NCBI GenBank assembly: GCA_000171835.1
Contig: ABHC01000001.1
Span: 62,001 to 126,000, forward strand
DNA length: 64,000 bases
Direction: 5' to 3'
DNA from: an alpha proteobacterium BAL199
GTDB taxonomy: Bacteria > Pseudomonadota > Alphaproteobacteria > Thalassobaculales > Thalassobaculaceae
Part shown: positions 31,118 through 42,941 of the stretch, one piece after another
Position numbering within the stretch: position 1 is the stretch's first letter
Layout of the letters: every line of letters starts with the position of its first letter
Notes under the pieces: generated by a model
Told to the model about the DNA's origin: nothing
Seen by the model: only the letters and a program-made list of their open reading frames with translations
Databases searched by the model: none
Made by a program: the position numbers and the translations under genes

Positions 31118-33319
31118 GTGGACGACCTCCTGCCCCTGGATGCGCCCTACGACCGGGTCAGTGTGCTGCTGCCCCTGCCGCTGGACGGGCCGTACGACTA
31201 CAAGGCCGACCCGGCCCTGGGGCTCGGCCGTGGTGCGGTGGTCGAGGTCCCGTTGGGCAAGCGCCGGATGACCGGCGTGGTTCTCGGTCCCGGTGGCGAC
31301 GATGTGGCCGAGGAGCGGCTGCGCGGCGTGATCCGGTCGTTCGACGTGCCGCCGATCCCCGACAGCGTGCTCGACCTGGTCGACTGGGTTGCGGCTTGGA
31401 CCCTGGCGCCGCGCGGCTCGGTGCTGCGCATGGCGATCAGCTCGCCGGGTGCGCTGGAGCCGCCGCCGTCGAGCGTGGTGCTGACCTCCGTGTCGGAGGT
31501 TGCCTGGCCGCCCAACACCCGAATGACCCCGGCGCGCCGCCGGGTGCTCGCTGTGCTGAGCGACGGCCCGGCGCTGGAGCCGAAGGATCTGGCGCGCGAG
31601 GCGGCGGTTGGTCCGTCGGTGATCAAGTCGATGGCCGACGCCGGGCTGCTCGACCGCCACGAATTGGCTCCGCCTCCGCCCTTCAAGGCGCCGGACCCGA
31701 ACCGCTCCGGCCATCCGCTGACCGGCGAGCAGGAGATTGCCGCCGACGCCCTGCGCCGGGCGGTCACGGCCGGCGCGTTCAGCGTTGCCGCCCTCGACGG
31801 CGTGACCGGTTCCGGCAAGACCGAGGTGTATTTCGAGGCGATCGCCACCGCGCTGACCGCCGGTCGGCAAGCGCTGGTGCTGTTGCCGGAGATCGCGCTG
31901 TCGGCGCAGTGGCTGGAACGGTTCGAGGCGCGGTTCGGCGTGCAGCCGGCGGTCTGGCATTCCGATCTGAAGCCGAAGGTCCGCCGCGAGACTTGGCGGG
32001 CGGTAGCCGAGGGGACGGCACGGGTCCTGGTCGGCGCGCGCTCCGCGCTGTTCCTGCCGTTCCACGAGTTGGGCCTGATCGTGGTCGACGAGGAGCACGA
32101 GCCGGCCTACAAGCAGGAGGACGGTGTGGCCTACCAGGCCCGCGACATGGCGGTGGTCCGCGCCCGGCTGGAAGAGGTGCCGGTCGCTCTGATCTCGGCG
32201 ACGCCCAGCCTGGAGACCCTGGAGAACGTCCGAGGCGGCCGTTACCAAGGGCTGCACTTGGCGGCCCGGCCGGGGTCGGCCACTTTGCCGTCGGTCGAGA
32301 TGATCGACCTGCGCCGCGACCGGCCCGACCGGGGCCGCTTCCTGGCACCCGGCCTGGTCAGGGCGGTCGAGCAGACCCTGGCCGACGGCGAGCAGGTGCT
32401 GCTGTTCCTGAACCGGCGGGGCTACGCGCCACTGACCCTTTGTCGGGGCTGCGGGTACCGCCTGGAATGCCCGAACTGCACGGCCTGGCTGGTCGAGCAC
32501 CGGCTGCTCGGCAAGCTGCAATGCCACCACTGCGGCTTTTCAGGCCGGTTGCCGCGGCAATGCCCGTCCTGCGAAGCCGAGGACAGCTTCGTGGCCAGCG
32601 GTCCCGGCGTGGAACGGCTGGCCGAGGAGGTGCTGAGCCGGTTTCCCGACGCCCGCTTCCAAATCGCGTCGTCCGACACCATCGTCGGTCCGGACCAGGC
32701 GGCCGAGTTCGTGCGGGCGGTCAATGCCCGCGAGGTCGATGTCATCGTGGGAACCCAGATCGTCGCCAAGGGCCACCACTTTCCCTGGCTGACCCTGGTC
32801 GGAGTGGTCGACGCCGACCTCGGCCTGGCCGGTGGCGATCTGCGGGCCGGCGAGCGCACCTACCAGATGCTGCATCAGGTCGCTGGTCGGGCCGGTCGGG
32901 CCGATCGGCCGGGGCGGGTGCTGATGCAGACCCACGTGCCGGAGAACCCCGTGATGGCGGCGCTGGCGGCCGGCGACCGCGACCGGTTCCTGGACTACGA
33001 GACTGAGCAGCGCCGTGAGGCAGGCATGCCGCCGTTCGGTCGGCTGGCCGGGCTGGTGGTCTCCGCTCCCGACCCACAGCGCGCCGACGCCGCCGCGCGC
33101 GCCATCGCCCGAGCCGCGCCGCGGCTCGACGGGGTGATGGTGCTGGGCCCGGCACCGGCGCCGCTTGCGCTGCTGCGCGGCCGGCATCGCCGGCGCCTGT
33201 TGGTCAAGGCCCGCAAGGAGATCAACCTGCAGCGCGTCCTGCGCGACTGGCTGGCGCCGATCCGGCTGGAGAATGCCGTTCGTCTGTCGATCGACGTCGA
33301 CCCGTACAGCTTCATGTGA
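31118..33319 (+). CDS. priA: Primosomal protein N' (replication restart helicase PriA)
   Basis: Superfamily 2 helicase that reloads the replisome at stalled forks, about 733 residues from the GTG chosen. Seen: N-terminal 3'-binding domain (VSVLLPLPLDGPYDYKAD), Walker A GVTGSGKTEVYFEAI, Walker B LIVVDEEHEPAYKQEDG, a zinc-binding block of paired cysteines (LCRGCGYRLECPNCTAWL, CHHCG, CPSC) and VGTQIVAKGHHFPWLTLVGVVDADLGL. The GTG at 31118 follows GAGAGAG; an in-frame upstream ATG at 31019 would add 33 arginine-rich residues and looks less likely. Confidence 0.95.
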   Translation: MDDLLPLDAPYDRVSVLLPLPLDGPYDYKADPALGLGRGAVVEVPLGKRRMTGVVLGPGGDDVAEERLRGVIRSFDVPPIPDSVLDLVDWVAAWTLAPRGSVLRMAISSPGALEPPPSSVVLTSVSEVAWPPNTRMTPARRRVLAVLSDGPALEPKDLAREAAVGPSVIKSMADAGLLDRHELAPPPPFKAPDPNRSGHPLTGEQEIAADALRRAVTAGAFSVAALDGVTGSGKTEVYFEAIATALTAGRQALVLLPEIALSAQWLERFEARFGVQPAVWHSDLKPKVRRETWRAVAEGTARVLVGARSALFLPFHELGLIVVDEEHEPAYKQEDGVAYQARDMAVVRARLEEVPVALISATPSLETLENVRGGRYQGLHLAARPGSATLPSVEMIDLRRDRPDRGRFLAPGLVRAVEQTLADGEQVLLFLNRRGYAPLTLCRGCGYRLECPNCTAWLVEHRLLGKLQCHHCGFSGRLPRQCPSCEAEDSFVASGPGVERLAEEVLSRFPDARFQIASSDTIVGPDQAAEFVRAVNAREVDVIVGTQIVAKGHHFPWLTLVGVVDADLGLAGGDLRAGERTYQMLHQVAGRAGRADRPGRVLMQTHVPENPVMAALAAGDRDRFLDYETEQRREAGMPPFGRLAGLVVSAPDPQRADAAARAIARAAPRLDGVMVLGPAPAPLALLRGRHRRRLLVKARKEINLQRVLRDWLAPIRLENAVRLSIDVDPYSFM

Positions 33320-33359
33320 CGTTTCGACCTACCACTCTCTCCGCTACGATGCGCTCGCC

Positions 33360-33872
33360 ATGACCGCGACCACTCTCCGACCGTTCGAACAGGCCGATCT
33401 TGCGGTCACCATTGCCATGCAATGCCGGGCGGTCGATCGGCTCGGACGCAGCCATTATACGGACGATGAGACCGCGCTGCTGATCGCGGCATCCCGCGAG
33501 CCTGACTACGCCGAGGCGCTGTCCGGCAACGATCTGTGGCTGGCGGTCGATCCGGCCGGCGCGATCGTCGGGTCCGCCGGCTGGGGCGCGATGGCGGCCG
33601 AGGCCGGGTCCGCTGCGCCGCGAGGCCGAATCCGCAAGGTTTTCGTTGAACCGGCGTTGGCCGGGCAGGGCCTGGGCCGTGTCCTGGTCGAGGCGGCGCA
33701 GGCGCGCGCCGTCGCGGCGGGGTGCCGTGGCTTCATGGTGCGGGCCAACCTGAACGCCGTGCCGTTCTATCAGCGACTCGGATACCGGGTGACCAGGGCC
33801 GGTAGTCTGGTAGTCGGCGACCGGTCACTGCCGATGACGATGATGGAAAAGCCGGTCGAAATCGGTGTTTAG
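33360..33872 (+). CDS. GNAT family N-acetyltransferase
   Basis: A 170-residue acetyltransferase. The acetyl-CoA site is visible as IRKVFVEPALAGQGLGRVLVEAAQARA (the Q-x-x-G-x-G loop), followed by the C-terminal NLNAVPFYQRLGYRVTRAG. The N-terminal part (LRPFEQADLAVTIAMQCRAVDRLGRSHYTDDE) is typical of small-molecule GNATs. The acceptor is unknown. It begins 40 bases after priA. Confidence 0.88.
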   Translation: MTATTLRPFEQADLAVTIAMQCRAVDRLGRSHYTDDETALLIAASREPDYAEALSGNDLWLAVDPAGAIVGSAGWGAMAAEAGSAAPRGRIRKVFVEPALAGQGLGRVLVEAAQARAVAAGCRGFMVRANLNAVPFYQRLGYRVTRAGSLVVGDRSLPMTMMEKPVEIGV

Positions 33873-33914
33873 CGACACAATGGCACGACTGCGCACGCTG
33901 GGGTCGTGGGCCGC

Positions 33915-33943
33915 TTGCACCCCCCATACCCCTGTGCTAGTTA
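33915..33943 (+). promoter_or_regulatory. Candidate promoter of the F1-ATPase operon
   Basis: TTGCAC (33915-33920) and TAGTTA (33938-33943) are 17 bases apart in the 204-base gap before atpH. The -35 element is good and the -10 element is weak. About 130 bases of GC-rich leader follow. This is a pattern match only. Confidence 0.4.
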
Positions 33944-34076
33944 GGCGCCGCGCCGCGGGGGGAGGCCCCTCCGGGAGGTCTTTGCGCGGCGGCTTCACCA
34001 ACCACGCGGCCTGCTGGCGTGGTCCCGCTTCTGGCGGGAACTGTCGGCATCAATCGAAACGAAGGGGCGTTTCCTC

Positions 34077-34628
34077 GTGGCATCGGAAACCCAAGGACTT
34101 GCCGCTCGGTATGCGCTGGCTCTGTACGAGTTGGCCGACGAGGGTAAAGCTCTGGACGACGTCGCCTCGGACCTGACCGCGGTGCGGCAGCTCCTGAGCG
34201 ACAGCCCGGAGTTCCTGCGCTTGATTCGTTCGCCGGTTCTGACCCGCGACGAACAGAGCAAGGGCGTGCTCGCCGTCATGAACAAGGCCGGGGCGCACGC
34301 GCTCACCGCCAAGTTCCTCGGCGTGCTGGCCACCAACCGCCGGCTGTTCGCCCTGCCGCAGATGATTGAGGCCTACCTGTCGGAACTGGCGCGTCGCCGC
34401 GGCGAAGTCGCCGCCGAGGTCACCTCCGCAGTGTCGCTTTCCGATCCGGAAATCGAGTCCGTCACCGAGGCGCTTCGCAAGGTGGTCGGTCAGAAAGTTT
34501 CCGTTGCTCTCACCGTCGATCCGTCGTTGATCGGCGGCCTTATCGTGCGCGTCGGCTCGCGCATGATCGACAGTTCGCTCCGTACCAAGCTGCAGCGTCT
34601 GCAGCTCGCCATGAAAGGGATTGGCTGA
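34077..34628 (+). CDS. atpH: F1Fo ATP synthase subunit delta
   Basis: Peripheral-stalk subunit that links F1 to the b subunits, 183 residues. The GTG at 34077 begins the conserved [23 protein letters not shown]; the C-terminal region [61 protein letters not shown] is diagnostic. It is the first gene of atpHAGDC; the F0 genes lie elsewhere, as usual in alphaproteobacteria. The stop shares bases with the atpA start (TGATG). Confidence 0.96.
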   Translation: MASETQGLAARYALALYELADEGKALDDVASDLTAVRQLLSDSPEFLRLIRSPVLTRDEQSKGVLAVMNKAGAHALTAKFLGVLATNRRLFALPQMIEAYLSELARRRGEVAAEVTSAVSLSDPEIESVTEALRKVVGQKVSVALTVDPSLIGGLIVRVGSRMIDSSLRTKLQRLQLAMKGIG

Positions 34629-36163
34629 TGGACATCCGCGCCGCCGAAATTTCCGGCATCCTCAAGGAGCAAATCGCCAATTTCGGAGCCGAGGCGGAAG
34701 TCGCCGAGGTCGGACAGGTGCTCTCCGTCGGTGACGGAATTGCACGCGTCTATGGGCTGGATCAGGTCCAGGCCGGCGAAATGGTTGAGTTCCCTGGTGG
34801 GGTCCGCGGCATGGCGCTGAACCTCGAGACCGATAACGTCGGTATCGTGATCTTCGGCGACGACCGCTACATCAAGGAAGGCGACACCGTTAAGCGCACG
34901 GGCGCCATCGTCGACGCGCCGGTCGGCCGCGGCCTGCTTGGCCGCGTGGTCGACGGTCTCGGCAATCCGATCGACGGCAAGGGGCCGCTTCAGGACGTCA
35001 AGCGCATGCGCGTTGAGGTCAAGGCGCCGGGCATCATGCCGCGCAAGTCGGTGCACGAGCCGATGCAGACCGGCCTGAAGGCGATCGACAGCCTGATCCC
35101 GATCGGCCGTGGCCAGCGCGAGCTGATCATTGGTGATCGCCAGACCGGCAAGACCGCGATCGCGATCGACGCCTTCATCAACCAGAAGTCGGTGAACGAC
35201 GCGGCCGGTGACGACGACAGCAAGAAGCTGTTCTGCATCTACGTCGCGATCGGCCAGAAGCGCTCCACAGTCGCCCAGATCGTGAAGACGCTGGAGGATT
35301 ACGGCGCGCTCGAGTACTCGATCGTGATCGCCGCCACCGCTTCCGACCCGGCGCCGCTGCAGTTCCTGGCGCCATACACCGGCTGCGCGATGGGCGAGTT
35401 CTTCCGCGACAACGGCATGCACGCCGTCATCGTGTACGACGATCTGTCCAAGCAGGCGGTGGCCTACCGGCAGATGTCGCTGCTGCTGCGCCGTCCCCCG
35501 GGGCGCGAGGCGTATCCGGGCGACGTGTTCTACCTGCACTCGCGCCTTCTGGAGCGTGCAGCGAAGATGAACGACGCCAACGGCGCCGGTTCGCTGACCG
35601 CGCTGCCGGTCATCGAGACCCAAGCCGGTGACGTGTCGGCCTACATTCCGACCAACGTGATCTCGATCACTGACGGCCAGATCTTCCTGGAAACCGACCT
35701 GTTCTACCGCGGCATCCGCCCGGCGGTGAACGTCGGTCTGTCGGTCAGCCGCGTCGGCTCCGCCGCCCAGATCAAGGCGATGAAGCAGGTTGCCGGCCGG
35801 ATCAAGCTGGAACTGGCGCAGTACCGCGAGATGGCAGCGTTTGCGCAGTTCGCCTCGGATCTCGACGCCTCGACCCAGCGCCTGCTGGCCCGTGGCTCGC
35901 GTCTGACCGAGTTGCTGAAGCAGCCGCAGTTTAGCCCGATGCCGGTCGAAGAGCAGGTGGTCTCGATCTTCGCCGGCGTGCGTGGCTATCTCGACAAGAT
36001 CGCGGTCGCCGATATCGGCCGGTTCGAGCAGCAGCTGCTGTCGGACATCAAGTCGAAGGCACCGGGCATCCTCGACGCGATCCGCGCCGAGAAAGCCCTG
36101 TCGGACGAGACCGAAGGCAAGCTGAAGGAGTTCATGGACTCCTTTGCGAAGACCTTTGCGTGA
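34628..36163 (+). CDS. atpA: F1Fo ATP synthase subunit alpha
   Basis: Non-catalytic nucleotide-binding F1 subunit, 511 residues. Seen: [29 protein letters not shown], the Walker A motif [13 protein letters not shown], and [26 protein letters not shown]. The N-terminal helix [20 protein letters not shown] contacts delta. The length is standard and the gene is coupled to atpH. Confidence 0.98.
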   Translation: MDIRAAEISGILKEQIANFGAEAEVAEVGQVLSVGDGIARVYGLDQVQAGEMVEFPGGVRGMALNLETDNVGIVIFGDDRYIKEGDTVKRTGAIVDAPVGRGLLGRVVDGLGNPIDGKGPLQDVKRMRVEVKAPGIMPRKSVHEPMQTGLKAIDSLIPIGRGQRELIIGDRQTGKTAIAIDAFINQKSVNDAAGDDDSKKLFCIYVAIGQKRSTVAQIVKTLEDYGALEYSIVIAATASDPAPLQFLAPYTGCAMGEFFRDNGMHAVIVYDDLSKQAVAYRQMSLLLRRPPGREAYPGDVFYLHSRLLERAAKMNDANGAGSLTALPVIETQAGDVSAYIPTNVISITDGQIFLETDLFYRGIRPAVNVGLSVSRVGSAAQIKAMKQVAGRIKLELAQYREMAAFAQFASDLDASTQRLLARGSRLTELLKQPQFSPMPVEEQVVSIFAGVRGYLDKIAVADIGRFEQQLLSDIKSKAPGILDAIRAEKALSDETEGKLKEFMDSFAKTFA

Positions 36164-36242
36164 TCCTGCGGCGCGCTCGAACCGGGCGCGCCGAACGGGA
36201 CGCTCGACGGCCAACAGCGAACGGTAGGCAGCGGACGGTACG

Positions 36243-37124
36243 ATGGCCAACCTCAAGGACCTGAAGATCCGGATCAAAAGCGTCAAGTCGACGCAGAAGA
36301 TCACCTCGGCCATGAAGATGGTCGCGGCCGCCAAGCTGCGCCGGGCGCAGGAAGCGGCGGAAGCCGCTCGGCCCTACGCCTTGCGGATGGAGCGGATGAT
36401 CGCGTCGCTCGGCGCCAAGGTCGGCTCCGCCGGCGGGCCGAAGCTGATCGCCGGTTCCGGCAAGGACGACGTGCACATGATCGTGGTGGCGACTGCCGAC
36501 CGCGGTCTGTGCGGTGGCTTCAACTCCACGATCGTGCGCGCTGCCCGGCGGCGGATCACCGAGCTGGAGAGTGCCGGCAAGACCGTCAAGATCATGACCG
36601 TGGGCCGTAAGGCCCGCGACCAGCTGCGCCGTACCCATGGCACCAAGATCGTCAAGTCGCTGGAGAACATCGCGCGCACGGTGGTCGGGTTCGAGCAGGC
36701 CGACAACATTGCTCGCGAACTGATCCACGGCTTTGAATCCGGCGAGTTCGACGTCTGCACGATCTTCTTCAACCGCTTCAAGTCGGCGATGACCCAGATC
36801 GTCACCTCTCAGCAGCTGATCCCGGCGAAGCTGCCGGATGCTGAGGAGGAGACCGGTGGCGAACTGAAGGCCCTTTACGAGTACGAGCCGGACGAGGAGG
36901 GCATCCTGGCCGCCCTGCTGCCGCGCAACGTCGCCACGCAGATCTACACCGCGCTTCTCGAGAACGCGGCGAGCGAGCACGGCGCGCGGATGACCGCAAT
37001 GGACAGTGCCACCCGCAATGCCGGCGACATGATCGATCGCCTGACGCTGGTCTATAACCGGACCCGCCAGGCCGTGATCACCAAGGAACTTATCGAGATC
37101 ATTTCGGGCGCCGAGGCGCTCTGA
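36243..37124 (+). CDS. atpG: F1Fo ATP synthase subunit gamma
   Basis: Central rotor shaft of F1, 293 residues. The N-terminal helix [36 protein letters not shown] and the C-terminal helix [51 protein letters not shown] form the coiled-coil shaft; [10 protein letters not shown] lies between them. It sits between atpA and atpD. Confidence 0.97.
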   Translation: MANLKDLKIRIKSVKSTQKITSAMKMVAAAKLRRAQEAAEAARPYALRMERMIASLGAKVGSAGGPKLIAGSGKDDVHMIVVATADRGLCGGFNSTIVRAARRRITELESAGKTVKIMTVGRKARDQLRRTHGTKIVKSLENIARTVVGFEQADNIARELIHGFESGEFDVCTIFFNRFKSAMTQIVTSQQLIPAKLPDAEEETGGELKALYEYEPDEEGILAALLPRNVATQIYTALLENAASEHGARMTAMDSATRNAGDMIDRLTLVYNRTRQAVITKELIEIISGAEAL

Positions 37125-37169
37125 GGCGCGACGCACACCTCCGCCGCCCCGCCCAAACGAGGAGCCTAG

Positions 37170-38597
<1,428 letters not shown>

Positions 38598-38652
38598 GCG
38601 GATCGGCGGGCGATCGGCGACCCGGGTGCGGTCGGTACAGAGGTAGGAAGCG

Positions 38653-39066
38653 ATGGCGGAGACCACCAAGTTTGAACTCGTGTCGCCCGAACGGCTCGTG
38701 CTGTCGCGCGATGTTGAGATGGTCGTCGTTCCCGGCACCGAGGGTTACTTCGGCGTGCTGCCGCGGCACGCGCCGATGATCTCGACCCTGTCGGCTGGCG
38801 TGATCGACATCTACGAGGGCGGTGCCGTCGTAGACCGCATCTTCGTGGCTGGCGGATTTGCCGAGGTGACGGAGACCCGCTGCACGGTGCTGGCCGAGGA
38901 GGCGATGCCGCTCGGCGACGTCGATGTGGCAGCAACCGAGAAGTCGATCGCCGACGATCGTGATGTTCTCAAGGACACCACCGATGCGGTGGCGCGCGGC
39001 AAGCTCGAGGACCGGATCCGCAACCGGGAAGCGATGCTGGCGGCCAAGCGGCGGCTCGCAGCGTAA
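38653..39066 (+). CDS. atpC: F1Fo ATP synthase subunit epsilon
   Basis: Small rotor subunit that also inhibits ATP hydrolysis, 137 residues. Seen: FELVSPERLVLSRDVEMVVVPGTEGYFGVLPRHAPMISTLSAGVIDIYEGGA in the N-terminal beta barrel, FVAGGFAEVTETRCTVLAEEA, and a C-terminal helical pair. It closes the operon and is followed by a strong hairpin. Confidence 0.96.
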   Translation: MAETTKFELVSPERLVLSRDVEMVVVPGTEGYFGVLPRHAPMISTLSAGVIDIYEGGAVVDRIFVAGGFAEVTETRCTVLAEEAMPLGDVDVAATEKSIADDRDVLKDTTDAVARGKLEDRIRNREAMLAAKRRLAA

Positions 39067-39115
39067 CGACCGACCCGGGGAGACCCGGTTTCCTGTCTGA
39101 ACCCTGAACCGCGTT

Positions 39116-39142
39116 GAACGGCCGTCTGTTGGACGGCCGTTC
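39116..39142 (+). terminator. Terminator of the atpHAGDC operon
   Basis: GAACGGCCGTC (39116-39126) and GACGGCCGTTC (39132-39142) form a perfect 11-bp stem with a five-base loop, 49 bases after atpC. A partial T/C-rich stretch (GTCGTCTTGCC) follows. Confidence 0.75.
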
Positions 39143-39196
39143 GTCGTCTTGCCATACTCCAGGCCGATTCGCAGCGGCAATGGAGGAGTCTTGAGC

Positions 39197-42100
39197 GTGC
39201 GTTGGTTCGGCCGCGCGATCCTGATCCTGCTGGCAATCGTCGCCTTGTTGGCGCCGGCGCTCTGGATCGGCCGGGATGTGGTTCCGCCGCGGGTGGTCCG
39301 CTGGACGGTCAACTACATCGCCGGTGCCGAGGTGGTGGACGATGTGGAGTTCCGTATCAGCGGATTGTCGCTGCATCACCTCACCATCGACGCCGTAAAG
39401 CTGAACCGCGACGGCGCGTTCCAAGCCGAACAGGCCCGGCTGGAGTTTCAACCTGGAGAGTTGCTGCGTGGCAGACTCCAGGCTGTGGTTCTGGCTGACG
39501 CCAAGCTTGATGCCTCTATTGGCCCGGATGGATCGCTTGCGTTCGGTAGCCTGGAACCAGTAATAGCGGCGTTTTCCGGCGGCGGGACAAATAAGGGGCC
39601 GCCGGCCCTGCGCCGTCTGGAGCTTCGGGACGCCCGGATCGACATGAGAGGTGCGGTAATCGGGCGTCTGCATGTCGACGGAACGGTCGCGCTCGCGTCG
39701 GTTGGTGCGGCCGCGTCCTTGAACTGGCGGGCCGACGTCCAGTCCACCGACGGCGTTCGTCTCGAACTGGCGGCCAACGGCACCGCTACCCTAGACCAAT
39801 CGGCCGATGCCATGCGGGTCGCGCTGACGATCGCCGACGGCGGGATGAAGCGCGGCGGCCTCTTTGTCGACGGAATCCGCGGCACGGTTGCGGCTGCGTT
39901 GCCCGCTGGCGATCTATCGGAAGTGACAGTGGAACTGGCAGCAGACCGGGCGAGCGCCGGTAGTGCCGTGCTGCCGTCACCGTATCTGCACGTTCGCTAC
40001 GACCGGTCGAACGTGTCGGCGGTGGCGCGGCTTGGGCCGGAGGAGGCTCCGGAAGTCACGGTTGCGGCGGTCGCCGATTCCACTACGACCATCGGACGAC
40101 GGTCGTTTCGGCTGGACGGTAGCGGTGATCTGGCCCGGGTCGATGCCTTGACTGCAGCGTGGGCAAACAGTGATCCGCTTGGTCTGGAGGGCAGCGGGCA
40201 TTTCGAGATCACCGGCGGCACGCCGGCGGATCTGGTCGATCCGGCAGAACTTTGGACCGGAACGGTCGCGGCGGGCGGGATCACAATCGACCTCACGCAC
40301 AGCAACCTGCCGGCACCGCTTGCCGGGACCGGGCGGGCCACGGTTCGGCTCGCGCTTGCGCTCGCCGCTGGCCGGTTGGCGATCGAGACGGTGGAGCCGA
40401 TCACCATCGACGCCACGCAGTCGGCGGCGCCGGCCGGCCCGATTGGTGAGCTCCTTGGTGCCGGTCCGGTCGCCTTGGTCTTCGGAGATCAGGCGGTTCC
40501 GTTTCGGATGCTGATCGAGACGCCGTTCGGGGCCGGCCGTGGTGAATTGGCCGGACCGATGCACCTGTCGGTCGCCCATGGCGGCACTGCCGGGTTGGAA
40601 ACTCGACTCACCTTCCATCAGACCGGCGACGGTTGGCTGATCGACGAGATTGCCGAGGCGAGCGTGCAGGCCGAGAGGTTCCAGCTGAACGGCGTCACGC
40701 TCGAACGGCTGGACGGTCGCGTTGACGGACTGGTCCTGCTGCCTGCCGGTCCGGACGGCGCGTTCGAACTTGCGGTCCGGGCGAGTGCCCGGCAACGCGG
40801 GATAACGGGTGCGGCGGTGAACGTTCGCGGAAGAATCGCCTCGGACACCGAAGGGGTCCGGATCACGCTGTCCGAACCGGGCCGGTTGGCCGTCGGTCAA
40901 TTGGCGGCAGCGTCGATCGCGCCGATGAAGCAACTGACGGCCCGCATTCTGGCGGCGGATCGACCGGTCCTGAGCTTGCCGGCCGATGGTGGACCGGTCG
41001 ACATTCGGGTGCCGCTGAGCCTGCCGAAGCTGGTCGTTGAATCGGCCGAGCCCGATGCCTGGGGAATCATCTTCGAGCCGATGCGCGCCGTCGTCGAGGG
41101 CACGATCGATCGTGAAGGACAGGGGGGGTGTGCGGGCCCGCCTCTCCGGTGCGACGGCGGCGGTTGCCCCGGCCGGCGTGACGCTCGAGGGTCTCGCGGC
41201 CGATCTGCGGCTGGCGCTGACCCCGGACGGGGCTCAGATGCAACGGGCCGACGTCCGAGCGGACCGAATGGTCGACCAGGCTAGGCTTGCGCGGTTCACG
41301 CCGTTGTCGCTTGAAGGCTTCGCGCGCGGCGCCGCGACCGCGGCAACGCCCGACCGACTGGCGTTTCGCATGACAATGCGCGGCGCGGACGGAGCCTTCG
41401 TGCTGGATGCTGATGGTCATCACGCTCCCGCCGCTGGGCGGGGAGCGGCGAAACTGACGCTGTTTCCAATCCGGTTCGTTCCCGGCGGACTGCAGCCGGC
41501 CGATCTGTCGCCGGCCGCGGCAGCTCTGTTCCGGGGCGCTTCCGGCGAGGTCTCGCTGGCCGGTAACGTGCGATGGCCGGGTGAGGCGGTTCCACCGGAC
41601 GATCCGCTGACCTTGACCCTCAAGGATCTGGGATTCACCGGTTCGCTCGGCACCGTTACCGGCCTGCAGGGCGCGATCGCGCTCAGCCGGATCGATCCGC
41701 CGATGACCGCAGCTGGACAGGTGTTGTCGGCCAAGGCGATCGATCTCGGCATCCCGATGGTGGCGCCGCGGGTCCGGTTCCGGCTGGAGGCCGACAATCT
41801 CCTGCGCCTGGAGCGCATTGAATCCGGTTTCGCGGGCGGCCAGGTCACCGCCGAGGATGTGGCGGTTCCGCTGGGTGGCGGCCGTCCGGTACCGGTGGTC
41901 CTGACAGTCGAGCGCGTGGACGCGGCAAAGTTGGCCGAGGCGATCGATCTTGACGGACTGGCGGCCACCGGCACGCTGTCGGGCTGGCTGCCGTTGATTT
42001 GGGATCCGACCAGCGGCATTGCCATCCAGCAGGCTCGGCTGACCGCCGGCGCCGAGGGCGGTTCATTGCGCTACGCGCCCGACAAGGATGCTGCTCCGTT

Positions 42101-42374
42101 GCAGGATCAGGGTGAGCAGGTTAGCTTGTTCCTCAAGGCGATTCGGAATTTCGTCTACGAGTCCTTCGAGGTCGAGGCCGATGGCCGCCCGGGAGAACCG
42201 TTCGACGTGAAATTGAGGCTGCGTGGTGCCAATCCCGACCTCTACGATGGATACCCGATCGCGCTCAACGTCACCCTTACCGGGGCGCTCGACCAATTGT
42301 TCGGCAATCTGCGGCGCAGCCTGGGCCTTACCGACGTCATTCGGCGCAAGCTTGAGGCGTCCGGCGGTGGGTAA
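39197..42374 (+). pseudogene. ydbH: YdbH family AsmA-like envelope protein, interrupted by a frameshift
   Basis: A large AsmA-like protein of about 1,058 codons across two frames. The N-terminal helix (FGRAILILLAIVALLAPALWI) anchors it in the inner membrane and the rest is repetitive beta-rich periplasmic sequence ending LTGALDQLFGNLRRSLGLTDVIRRKLEASGGG. The frame breaks in a run of seven G (41122-41128): removing one G joins TIDREGQGG to VRARLSGATAAV. The GTG at 39197 is chosen because GGAGGAG lies eight bases upstream. E. coli YdbH works with YnbE and YdbL in phospholipid transport to the outer membrane, and both partners follow here. Sequencing error or true mutation cannot be separated. 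Confidence 0.85.
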
Positions 42375-42570
42375 GCGCGCTCGCCTCGGCAGGCTGCTCC
42401 TGGTTGCCGGTGCCGTGCTAGTGGTCGCGGCATGTGAGCCGAGGGTACGGCTGGAGGCGCCGACGGAGCCGATCACCATCAACCTGAACATCAAGATCGA
42501 GCAGGAGGTCCGCATCAAGGTTGAGCGCGACCTTGAGCAGCTCTTCAAGAGCGATTCGAAGATCTTCTGA
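42367..42570 (+). CDS. ynbE: YnbE family outer-membrane lipoprotein
   Basis: A 67-residue lipoprotein. The GTG at 42367 overlaps the end of ydbH and has GAGG nine bases upstream. The signal peptide RLGRLLLVAGAVLVVAAC ends in a lipobox with the modified cysteine at residue 23. The short mature part EPRVRLEAPTEPITINLNIKIEQEVRIKVERDLEQLF matches YnbE, where the NLNIKIEQEVRIKV strand extends the C-terminal groove of YdbH. Its position between YdbH and YdbL genes makes the assignment firm. Confidence 0.88.
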   Translation: MGKRARLGRLLLVAGAVLVVAACEPRVRLEAPTEPITINLNIKIEQEVRIKVERDLEQLFKSDSKIF

Positions 42571-42580
42571 GGAGGCGGCA

Positions 42581-42931
42581 ATGCGGCTCGGACGACGAAC
42601 CCTGATGACCGCGCTGTGTGGGCTTGCGGTAGGTGCCGTGTTCGCGGTTCGACCGGCGCTGGCGCTCGATCTCGACGCGGCCAAGGGTCAGGGATGGATC
42701 GGCGAGCGGCGTGACGGCTATATCGGATTGGTGGCGGCGTCCGCCCCGGCCGAGGCGCAGGCGCTGGTCGATACGGTCAACGCCGAACGCCGCGCCGCGT
42801 ACCAGAGCGTTGCTGAGCAGAACAGCGTTCCGCGGGATCAGGTTGAAGCGCTGGCGGGCCAGAAGCTGATCGGCCGGGCCGCGCCGGGAACCTTCGTCAT
42901 GGACGCGGCCGGGCGCTGGATCCGCAAGTAG
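42581..42931 (+). CDS. ydbL: YdbL family (DUF1318) periplasmic protein
   Basis: A 116-residue secreted protein with a twin-arginine-like or Sec signal (MRLGRRTLMTALCGLAVGAVFAVRPALA). The mature part LDLDAAKGQGWIGERRDGYIGLVAA, LVDTVNAERRAAYQSVAEQN and LAGQKLIGRAAPGTFVMDAAGRWIRK is the YdbL/DUF1318 pattern. In E. coli YdbL assists YdbH-YnbE assembly. GGAGG precedes the ATG. It closes the ydbH-ynbE-ydbL operon and converges with the next gene. Confidence 0.9.
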   Translation: MRLGRRTLMTALCGLAVGAVFAVRPALALDLDAAKGQGWIGERRDGYIGLVAASAPAEAQALVDTVNAERRAAYQSVAEQNSVPRDQVEALAGQKLIGRAAPGTFVMDAAGRWIRK

Positions 42932-42941
42932 GCGGGCGTGC

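Noticed and set aside
40040-42360. Repetitive look of the ydbH region as a possible repeat array
   Set aside because: The repetition is at protein level (beta-rich AsmA-like sequence), not DNA repeats.
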